DNA from: Terriglobia bacterium
GTDB taxonomy: Bacteria; Acidobacteriota; Terriglobia; Bryobacterales; Bryobacteraceae
Direction: 5' to 3'
Length of the DNA stretch: 40,261 nucleotides
Assembly: GCA_021324185.1 (NCBI GenBank)
Contig: JAJPJN010000106.1
Coordinates: forward strand, 1 to 40,261
Shown here: positions 30,857 to 37,245 of the stretch, in pieces
Numbering within the stretch: position 1 is the first letter of the stretch
Layout of the letters: the number at the start of each line of letters is the position of its first letter
Notes under the pieces: model-generated
Told to the model about the DNA's origin: nothing
The model's database searches: none
The model's input: the letters and a program-made list of their open reading frames with translations, nothing else
Program-made: the position numbers and the translations under genes

Positions 30857-32102
30857 ACTTGCCGCGGGTCTGCTTTCGTTCGTAGCTGTCGTGGTTTGTT
30901 CCGGCGTTTACTCACGAGGGCGCGCGGAGGCGGCAACCCGGCCACAGGAGCCGGACGTTCTGTATGGTCCCAGCTTCGCTTTCCTGGCGTGGGATCTGTT
31001 TGTGAAAGCCATGGCGCCTGTGAACGGGTCCCTGACTTTTGAGACCTGGACGGAGCAATGTCAACTGAATCCTGATATGGTTGGCTGTCCCAGCGCGGCG
31101 AGTGTGGCCGCACCAACAGCCCCAGCTAGCCGCAAGGTGCGCCTGCTGCACGGGAGCGTATTCTCTGCGGCCAGGAAAATAGCGGGCAATAACTGCGGCG
31201 CAATGACAGCCACGCCGGTTGGGGGATACCCGCCTCCGGCTAACTTGACGCGCAACGCCGTGTACTGCGAAGAGGTTTTCGTGAATCCGGTGGAGGCCTC
31301 GTTTGTGAAGAGAAACCTCACGACGCTGGTTGCCCAGCAAAGTTACGGCAGGGCGCGCAACGGGACGATCAACTTCCCGGGGACCGGCGTAAACGACTCG
31401 CGTCTGGAGCTTGACTCAGTGGAAGTGAAGGCCGACTGGGTACCGGCGAGTTCCTACAAAAACCCGAGCTTTGCCTGCCCGGATCCGACCAACAGACTGT
31501 ACACGGAGATGATTAACGGTACGTGCTATGCGCTGGCAGCCGTACACATCAGCTCCAAAGTGATGCCCAACTGGCTCTGGGCGACGTTTGAGCCCAACAG
31601 CGACATCACGAATCCGAATCGCTGCGACCCCAAGCTTTACGGCGCTTGTTTTGATCCATGGGGAACTACTTCGAGCCAACCTTATGGAAAAGGCCAGAGG
31701 GTGCAACAGAGCGCGGAGCTACGCCAGGCAATGGCGGATGCGCATCTCAATCCGGCGTTTCAAAACTACTTCCTGACGGGAGTGCAGACCGAATTCGTTG
31801 ATCACGACGGGAGACCGACTTTGCTGGGCAACTCTTTTATCGAGTTCAACCAGGGAGTGGCGCCCGGCAAATCGTCGTGCATCACCTGCCACCAGTACGC
31901 GGCCTTCGATGGCGAGCGGCCGGCGCGCGGGGCGCCGGAAAGTAATTTCGGAAAACCGCCGCATGGCTGGCCCGCCGTGGGATACGCGTGCAATGAAAAG
32001 CAAAACGCAAGCTGCACGCCGGCGGCGCCCAATGCCACGACGCAAGATTTTTCGTGGATGCTTGGGCTAATGCCGTATCGCGATGCGGCAGACCGCCGTT
32101 AG
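30840..32102 (+). CDS. Exported cytochrome-c-like protein with one CxxCH heme site, 420 aa
   Basis: After a signal sequence (about residues 5-31, ending in AEAAT) the protein contains many cysteines in short-spaced pairs. One c-type heme-binding motif, CITCH (347-351), lies near the C-terminus in a segment GKSSCITCHQYAAFDG. The FIEFNQGV stretch before it and the Pro/Gly-rich end (PHGWPAVGYACNEKQNASC) may form the heme environment. I do not recognise a specific family for the 340 residues before the heme site. The start codon lies inside the end of the PEP-CTERM gene, so translation is coupled. A role in periplasmic or surface electron transfer, possibly with the esterase operon, is inferred. 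It converges on the HNH gene, with stop codons overlapping in TTAG (32099-32102). Confidence 0.78.
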   Translation: MRNCTRLAAGLLSFVAVVVCSGVYSRGRAEAATRPQEPDVLYGPSFAFLAWDLFVKAMAPVNGSLTFETWTEQCQLNPDMVGCPSAASVAAPTAPASRKVRLLHGSVFSAARKIAGNNCGAMTATPVGGYPPPANLTRNAVYCEEVFVNPVEASFVKRNLTTLVAQQSYGRARNGTINFPGTGVNDSRLELDSVEVKADWVPASSYKNPSFACPDPTNRLYTEMINGTCYALAAVHISSKVMPNWLWATFEPNSDITNPNRCDPKLYGACFDPWGTTSSQPYGKGQRVQQSAELRQAMADAHLNPAFQNYFLTGVQTEFVDHDGRPTLLGNSFIEFNQGVAPGKSSCITCHQYAAFDGERPARGAPESNFGKPPHGWPAVGYACNEKQNASCTPAAPNATTQDFSWMLGLMPYRDAADRR

Positions 32103-32638
32103 GTCTGCGCCGTTTGTTTGCAGGCCGAACAAATAGCCGCGCCGCCTGCCCGCAAGCCGGTTAACCGCTGTTTCATTTCAGCCGTGCGGGTGCGATGGCA
32201 CTTGAGACACAGTGTACGCATATTGGACAAATCGCACTCGCCGCCGCCTTCGATCACTGGTGTGACGTGATCGGCATCCCAGAGAGTTTTGCGGCCGCGC
32301 ATTCCCCACTCCGCGATAGCTTTGGCGCGAGCCGGACCGCGCAGACGATTGATGTGCCGGAACTGGGCAACGCAATCGAGGCCGCAGAGCGCGCAGATGC
32401 CGCGATCGCGTTTAAAGACCTGATCGCGCAGATAGCCAGGATCTGTTCGAAGCCGCCATTCGTGCACGCACCATTCGGAGCAGAACGTCAGCCGGCCCGG
32501 GGGCACTTCCAAATTGCACCAGCGGCAGAGACATCGCCCGTTGGGACCTTTAGGCAAATCTTCGCGAACCGCGCGGCCTCCAGGCATGGTACGGCGGCGC
32601 GGGAGATGAGGATCCTTTGATAAGCTACTCGGGCCCAC
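32099..32638 (-). CDS. HNH endonuclease-domain protein, 179 aa
   Basis: The C-terminal half has a complete HNH nuclease core: WDADHVTPV with Asp123-His124, LSNMRTLC with Asn139, and CLKCH (144-148). Four zinc-type Cys pairs, CRWC (38-41), CSEWC (53-57), CALC (82-85) and CLKC, suggest bound zinc. The predicted start is GTG (32636-32638); an ATG 17 codons later (32585-32587) is an alternative, with no ribosome binding site at either. Similar small proteins are often stand-alone McrA-like nucleases, restriction components or mobile-element relics. No partner methyltransferase, intron or integrase is adjacent, so its role is unclear. Confidence 0.85.
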   Translation of the reverse strand: MGPSSLSKDPHLPRRRTMPGGRAVREDLPKGPNGRCLCRWCNLEVPPGRLTFCSEWCVHEWRLRTDPGYLRDQVFKRDRGICALCGLDCVAQFRHINRLRGPARAKAIAEWGMRGRKTLWDADHVTPVIEGGGECDLSNMRTLCLKCHRTRTAEMKQRLTGLRAGGAAICSACKQTAQT

Positions 32639-32662
32639 TGAAACAAAATAGCAGGAAAATGT

Positions 32663-34093
32663 TTAGGACGCAGCCGGAGACGATAGACGCCGGTTCCCTG
32701 CCCCGCGCCAGTAAATCCAGAGCGCCAGAAGGTTACTGAATGCCACCGTCGCGCTAATTTTCAGGGCGTAACTCAAAGAACTAGAGACGTCGATGATGGG
32801 GTAAACCGCAATCAGTACTGCGATGGAACTCGATACAAATCCGGCTATGGATGCAAGCTTCACCCACAACGGCAACCGGCGCCGGATTCGCGCAACGCCC
32901 CACAGCGGCAGTGCGAATAGCGCCACATAGGCGATGCCATAGTGCGCGGTTGAGGCATTTTGCAAAAGCTGCATCGCCTCCTGTTCATGCACGCCTAACA
33001 TACTCAGCACGACCAGCAGCAGGATGACGGCGGCGACGAAGGCAATCGAATTGACGGGCGTTTTCCAGCGCCCATGCAGGCGCGTAAACCAGTTGGGCAG
33101 CAGGTGATCCCATCCGGCGGCCATAGGCAGGCGGGTGAGGCCGGTAAAGAGGAGACTCGCCGCTGCAACGGCACGCATCAGGAGCAGAACGATTGCGAAG
33201 CTTGCGAGGCGGCCGCTTGCGCCGGAAGATCCAAATGCGAGCCGGAACGTTTGTGGAATGGGGCCGATCAGATTGATGGGCTGATTACCGACGAACGTCA
33301 GGACGGAACTGGTGCCGAGGATAAACATGGCCGCGATAACAGGCGCTGAAATGGAAACCGAGCGGCCGATACTGCGCGCCGGATTTCTACATTCACCGGC
33401 CATAATGGCGAGGTATTCAAATCCGCTGAGCGCGCCGATGGTCATTTGGCCGAATACGGCGAGGCTGAACCAACTCACGGCCGGCGTCTGCCAGGGAATC
33501 GGCGTGTAGGTTGTTGCGGGGTGACGCGAAGGAAACAAGAGCGGCAGGAGCAGCAGGATTCCGTATGCAAGTAGAATTCCAACGGCTCCGATATTGTGCA
33601 GCCACTTGCCGAGAGCGAGGCCGCGCACCGCAACGGCCGCGATGGCAAGAACAATGAATCCGATGATGGCCGCCGTAGCCAGACGGCTGCCCGGCAGCCA
33701 TACAGCGGCGGGTCCGATCATGTAGGCTAAGTCGGTCGGAACCACAAACAGCACGGACGCGACGCATACCACTGCGTAGGCCCAGAGATTCCATGCCGTC
33801 AAAAATCCCAGAAACTGTCCGAAACCGAGCTTGGCCCACTGGTACAGCCCACCTTCGAGAGGCATTTCGCGATTCAGCCAGGTGACGACGACCGCAAGCG
33901 GCACATAATAGAGCAGCATTGCGCCGAGCCAAAACGCTACGTGCGCTTTGCCCAGTTTTGCGGCAACGCCGACCCAAGCAGAACCCACGACACAGAGGAC
34001 CTGCGCGAGCACCAGGTCGCCCAGGCCGAGCTCTTTTTTGAGCCGCGGAGCGGCGGCGACATCCTGAGCCGTAGAGGTGGCCGCGTCCGCCAT
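32663..34093 (-). CDS. APC-superfamily amino-acid permease, 476 aa
   Basis: The protein has about 12 hydrophobic helices beginning near residue 25. Family features are the first half-helix GLGDLVLAQVLCVVGSAWVGVAAKLG, the loop after helix II LNREMPLEGGLYQWAKLGFG (93-112) and GALSGFEYLAIMAGECRNPARSIGRS in the helix VI-VII region, all usual in amino acid/polyamine antiporters of the APC group. The substrate cannot be decided. The N-terminal 20 residues are Ala-rich and cytoplasmic. It lies 42 bp after the CDF-like-domain gene (34136) and 24 bp before the HNH gene, all on the minus strand, so it could be the distal part of the mbfA operon or have its own promoter just before the ATG. Confidence 0.9.
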   Translation of the reverse strand: MADAATSTAQDVAAAPRLKKELGLGDLVLAQVLCVVGSAWVGVAAKLGKAHVAFWLGAMLLYYVPLAVVVTWLNREMPLEGGLYQWAKLGFGQFLGFLTAWNLWAYAVVCVASVLFVVPTDLAYMIGPAAVWLPGSRLATAAIIGFIVLAIAAVAVRGLALGKWLHNIGAVGILLAYGILLLLPLLFPSRHPATTYTPIPWQTPAVSWFSLAVFGQMTIGALSGFEYLAIMAGECRNPARSIGRSVSISAPVIAAMFILGTSSVLTFVGNQPINLIGPIPQTFRLAFGSSGASGRLASFAIVLLLMRAVAAASLLFTGLTRLPMAAGWDHLLPNWFTRLHGRWKTPVNSIAFVAAVILLLVVLSMLGVHEQEAMQLLQNASTAHYGIAYVALFALPLWGVARIRRRLPLWVKLASIAGFVSSSIAVLIAVYPIIDVSSSLSYALKISATVAFSNLLALWIYWRGAGNRRLSSPAAS

Positions 34094-34135
34094 TTCCCGA
34101 CTATGGCACAGTGGGGCCGAGTCGTTCCGGGGCTT

Positions 34136-34927
34136 TTAATCGAGCTTCTCGAACGGCTCGACCTGAATAAAGACGTGGCCGGCAGGCGGCGTGCCGGTTC
34201 GAATGGCCTGCTCCAGGCGCTCGGCTACGATTCGACCTTCGCCGACCGAGAATGCGGGATTGACAGCAACGGTTAGCGCGACAACGAATTTCGCGCCGGT
34301 TCTGCAGACGAAACACTCGCCCACGCTTCGCACTTCGGAATCGTTTTGCGCAATTTTGCGGGCGTGATCTTCAATCCACGCGGGAGTGTACGTTTCCTCA
34401 GCAGCCTGTTGGGCGGCACGAAGCTGATAGATGTGGATGGCGAGCTTCCGCACGGGGACACTGCGGCCGGGCAGCATGTTGTACCAGAGGAACGGGGCGT
34501 GGAAGCCGTGCGTGTGGGCTAGAGATCGGACGCCGTAGCGAGTCAGGATCTCGCGCGTGTGCTCGAGCGGGTTAGTGCGGCTGAACATCTCGTCGGGAGC
34601 GGTTGCCAGTTGGTTGACCGTCTGCAGGGCCGCGTCCGACTGAGCATCGGCGACTTCGAAGATCTTTGCTTCATCGAAGGCCGAATGCGGGCCGCCGGTG
34701 GCGGACATGGTCTTGATCAGCTCGGGCAAGGTGACGCATTTCTCGAACCAGAAGAAGCGGCCCGGCGCAGGAGCGTTGGACTCTGCCGCTCCGCAATAGA
34801 AGCATTGAAAGCGTCCCGAGCGGTCATTGTATTCGAAAGCCCAGCCTATGTCGCCAAAAGCCCCTGGAACGCGGGCGCCGCCGCTCCAGCGCATAAAGGC
34901 GTAGGCTCTTCCGGGTGCACGTGCCAT
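34136..34927 (-). CDS. Unrecognised 263-aa protein with CDF-like (ZT-dimer) C-terminal domain
   Basis: No family is recognised for the N-terminal 185 residues, which have Cys42-x2-Cys45 (FQCFYCGA), a third Cys64 in WFEKC, a GRFFWFEKC strand, and a His-rich HTHGFHAPFLWYN region (138-150) but no membrane helix. Residues about 188-259 resemble the cytoplasmic dimerisation domain of cation diffusion facilitators: EVRSVGECFVCRTGAKFVV (198-216), LTVAVNPAFSVGEG, a helix RIVAERLEQAIR, and a last strand HVFIQVEP. In CDF transporters this segment binds metals and pairs subunits. Cys205-x2-Cys208 gives a second potential metal site. It is the third gene after mbfA and the AhpD-like gene, 11 bp behind the latter, so a cytoplasmic role in iron or zinc handling is a reasonable guess. 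The gene is credible by context; function is unknown. Confidence 0.72.
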   Translation of the reverse strand: MARAPGRAYAFMRWSGGARVPGAFGDIGWAFEYNDRSGRFQCFYCGAAESNAPAPGRFFWFEKCVTLPELIKTMSATGGPHSAFDEAKIFEVADAQSDAALQTVNQLATAPDEMFSRTNPLEHTREILTRYGVRSLAHTHGFHAPFLWYNMLPGRSVPVRKLAIHIYQLRAAQQAAEETYTPAWIEDHARKIAQNDSEVRSVGECFVCRTGAKFVVALTVAVNPAFSVGEGRIVAERLEQAIRTGTPPAGHVFIQVEPFEKLD

Positions 34928-34938
34928 TTAATAGGTCG

Positions 34939-35322
34939 CTAAGAGAGCTTAAACTGTTCGTCGATTTCGACGCGATAACCGGCGGCCAAGGCGTTGGTTT
35001 CGTTCGCCATGCCAACGACGGCCATCAGTTCGCCAAACATTTCCGGCGTCATCCCTTTCTTGCGCGCGGAAGCGGAGTGCGAGGCCATGCAATACGGGCA
35101 CTGATTGGTGGCACTGACGGCCAGGTAAATCATCTCTTTCGTGAGGCCGTCCAGCGCCCCGGGCGCCATCACTTGTTTGATACTTTCCCACGTTCGCCGC
35201 AATGTTACGGGATCGTGCGCCAGCGTTTTCCAGAAATTATTGATCCAATCTGTTTTGCGCGTAGCCATGATGTCGTCGTAGACAGCACGAACTTCCGGTG
35301 TCGCGTCGGCGTACTCGATCAT
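34939..35322 (-). CDS. AhpD-like carboxymuconolactone-decarboxylase-family protein
   Basis: This 127-residue all-helical protein has the redox signature of the AhpD/CMD family: Glu63 in TKEMIYLAVSATNQCPYCMA, Cys75-x2-Cys78 and His82. Such proteins act as alkyl-hydroperoxide reductase partners or peroxidases. It follows mbfA by 11 bp, with GGGGG before its ATG (35320-35322), so it is co-transcribed. A peroxide-defence role next to a ferritin-like iron protein is sensible because iron release and peroxide are coupled, but this is inferred. Confidence 0.92.
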   Translation of the reverse strand: MIEYADATPEVRAVYDDIMATRKTDWINNFWKTLAHDPVTLRRTWESIKQVMAPGALDGLTKEMIYLAVSATNQCPYCMASHSASARKKGMTPEMFGELMAVVGMANETNALAAGYRVEIDEQFKLS

Positions 35323-35333
35323 AGATTTTCCCC

Positions 35334-36293
35334 CTACGAATTCCCGATTAGAATCCCGGTTGCGAACACTAATGCCCCGCCCAGGACAACTTGCAGAGCG
35401 GCGCGGAAAAGCGGCGTCTCCATATAATGCTGGCGAATCCAGCTAATCACAGCGAGTTCCAGCACGACCACGGCAAAAGCGATGGCGGTGGCGATTCTGA
35501 AATCCGGAATCAGATAGGGCAATGTGTGACCGATGCCGCCCGCGGTGGTCATGACGCCGGTGACGATTCCACGAATGACGGGGCTTCCGCGCCCGGTCAG
35601 TTCGCCGGTATCGGAGAGCGCTTCGGCGAAAGCCATGGAGATGCCGGCGCCGACGGAAGCTGCCAGCCCTACCAGAAATGCATCGCGGCTGGTGTGGGTG
35701 GCAAAAGCAGCCGCGAAGAGTGGAGCTAAAGTCGAAACCGAGCCGTCCATCAGGCCGGCGAGTCCTGGCTGAACGAAGCGAAGAAGAAAGGCGCGACGCT
35801 GGGCTTCGGCTTCGGCATGACGAACGCCGGGAGTGATTTCGCGCTTTTCGAAGGTTTCGGCAGCCTCGGTGTGTTTTTCTTCGGCCGCGGCGAGATCGCC
35901 GAGCAGTTTGCGAGTAGATGCGTCGGTGGTCTTTTGAATCGCCATCTCATAAAACCGGCGCGTTTCCGATTCCATGCTCTCGACCGTTTTCCGGACTGCC
36001 TCCGGACCGATGTTCTGAAGCAGCCACAAGGGAGGGCGGGAAACAAAGCCTTTCACATCCTGGCGGCGGATTAGCGGTATATGGTCGCCGAAACGCGAGC
36101 GGTAAAGATCGATGAGCCGGTTGCGATGCTCGACTTCTTCGGTTTGCATTTCGGCCAATAATTTGGCGGTGGCGGGATAATCGGTACGCAATCTTTCGGC
36201 GAACTCGCCGTAAATCCGCCCGTCCTCTTCTTCGAGACTGACGGCGAGCGCGAGAATCTCACCATCGGTTAAGTCCTTGAAGTTCTTTGGCAT
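35334..36293 (-). CDS. mbfA: Membrane-bound ferritin (Er-VIT1), iron exporter
   Basis: The 319-residue protein joins an N-terminal ferritin-like di-iron four-helix bundle (about residues 8-155) to a C-terminal VIT1/CCC1-type membrane domain. Di-iron ligand motifs are LEEEDGRIY (20-28), EEVEH (52-56), VESMESETRRFY and AEEKH (137-141). The membrane part starts near 174 with PGLAGLMDGSVSTLAP (176-191), a VIT1 signature, and has about five helices. In alphaproteobacteria, MbfA exports iron and protects against iron and peroxide stress. It heads a minus-strand operon with an AhpD-like gene and the CDF-domain gene. An inverted repeat CGTAAA-N6-TTTACG (36311-36328) overlaps a TAAAAT box upstream, a likely regulator site. 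Identification is confident. Confidence 0.93.
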   Translation of the reverse strand: MPKNFKDLTDGEILALAVSLEEEDGRIYGEFAERLRTDYPATAKLLAEMQTEEVEHRNRLIDLYRSRFGDHIPLIRRQDVKGFVSRPPLWLLQNIGPEAVRKTVESMESETRRFYEMAIQKTTDASTRKLLGDLAAAEEKHTEAAETFEKREITPGVRHAEAEAQRRAFLLRFVQPGLAGLMDGSVSTLAPLFAAAFATHTSRDAFLVGLAASVGAGISMAFAEALSDTGELTGRGSPVIRGIVTGVMTTAGGIGHTLPYLIPDFRIATAIAFAVVVLELAVISWIRQHYMETPLFRAALQVVLGGALVFATGILIGNS

Positions 36294-36310
36294 GGCCGTT
36301 GCTTTTTTCC

Positions 36311-36328
36311 CGTAAAGGCTATTTTACG
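36311..36328 (-). promoter_or_regulatory. Candidate operator CGTAAA-N6-TTTACG over the mbfA -10 box
   Basis: A perfect 6-bp inverted repeat with a 6-bp spacer covers a TAAAAT box (minus strand) that lies 18-35 bp before the mbfA ATG. A regulator bound here would block transcription of the iron operon. No match to a classical Fur or Irr box is claimed; the regulator is unknown. Confidence 0.5.
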
Positions 36329-36377
36329 TGCGACTCCGATGGCCTCCAGTACAAACTATACTGTCTATAAAAGAGCC

Positions 36378-36865
36378 GTGAGACGCCCGGCCGCGGTACT
36401 GTTCTTTGTCCTTGCGTCGACTGTTCTCTACTCGCAAGCCGGCCCGCCAAAGACGTACGAAGAGGTCTCCAGGGCTTGGATTCAAGCCCGTACCCAACGA
36501 ATGGTTCTGCCCAAGAGCGACAAGAATATGACGAGGAGGCTGCTCAGACCGCCTGGGAATGGGTAGCGGAATATCCGGACAATCTGAACGCGTGGTTGCG
36601 GCGCTTGAACACCGCAGTCAGGCTGAAATCAACGCCGAATCAGGAATCAGAGCAGATTGGCGACACCGTTTTAAGACTCGCGAGAGAGCATCCGCTGAAA
36701 GGCTTTCGCTTTGTTCGCGTCGAAACCGAAGTTGCCGAAGCCTGGGACATGCGAAATATACGTCTGGAGCAGATTGCTTCAAAAACTATACTCGTTCTTA
36801 ATCTTTCTATTGAAACGCTGACCGTATTTTTTAGGGTAGTAGACGGCTTACGGCAATTGTGGTAG
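36378..36865 (+). pseudogene. Frameshifted, truncated secreted-protein gene, probably the N-terminus of a TlpA/thioredoxin-type protein
   Basis: From GTG 36378 the frame encodes a signal peptide (MRRPAAVLFFVLASTVLYSQ) and KTYEEVSRAWIQARTQRMVLPKSDK. Then coding continues, one frame back, as EYDEEAAQTAWEWVAEYPDN, NAWLRRLNTAVRLK and DTVLRLAREHPLKGF. Restoring one base at 36524/36525 joins the two into a continuous Lys-Ser-Asp-Lys-Glu-Tyr reading, so a single-base deletion is the simplest explanation. The shifted frame degenerates after about 36780 and stops at 36865, 20 bp before the PadR start, without a catalytic domain. Similar N-terminal regions precede thioredoxin-like domains in acidobacterial proteins, as far as I recall. 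A sequencing error could explain the frameshift but not the missing C-terminus. Confidence 0.7.
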
Positions 36866-36885
36866 TAGTAGGATGTCTACGCCAC

Positions 36886-37236
36886 ATGCCAGCTCACGAA
36901 CGCTATCGTAATCGAGTTGAACTCTTACAGGGGACTCTCGATCTACTGATCCTTCAGACGCTCCAATGGGGAGCGCAACACGGGCACGGAATTGCGCAGG
37001 CGATTCGGAACCGCTCCGGGGATCTGCTCCAAATCGAGACGGGTTCATTGTATCCAGCTCTCCACCGTTTGGAACGGCAAGGATGGCTCGCATCGAAGTG
37101 GAAGATTTCTGGAAATAACCAGCGAGCCAAATACTATTCGCTCACTCCAGCAGGTAAGAAACAACTCGCATCAGAGTATTCGAAGTGGCAATTGTTCGTA
37201 TCCGCCATGGCAGGTGTACTAAGTCCTGCTAAATGA
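36886..37236 (+). CDS. PadR-family transcriptional regulator
   Basis: The 116-residue protein begins MPAHERYRNRVELLQGTLDL and has the PadR winged helix: LLILQTLQWGAQHGHGIAQAI, then IETGSLYPALHRLERQGWLASKW, and a wing AKYYSLTPAGKKQL. Length and start match the PadR regulators commonly encoded just before ADOP permeases. Its stop TGA (37234-37236) sits inside the ribosome binding site of permease 3, so the two are coupled and the regulator probably represses its own operon. An upstream in-frame start would add nine unusual residues, so I prefer ATG 36886. Confidence 0.92.
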   Translation: MPAHERYRNRVELLQGTLDLLILQTLQWGAQHGHGIAQAIRNRSGDLLQIETGSLYPALHRLERQGWLASKWKISGNNQRAKYYSLTPAGKKQLASEYSKWQLFVSAMAGVLSPAK

Positions 37237-37245
37237 GGAGGTGGC

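Noticed and set aside
36300-36340. Classical Fur box before mbfA
   Set aside because: The palindrome there (CGTAAA-N6-TTTACG) does not match the GATAATGATAATCATTATC-type consensus, so no Fur assignment was made.
36510-36540. Programmed -1 frameshift in the broken gene
   Set aside because: No slippery heptamer or downstream structure is seen, and the C-terminal domain is missing anyway, so a decayed gene is simpler.
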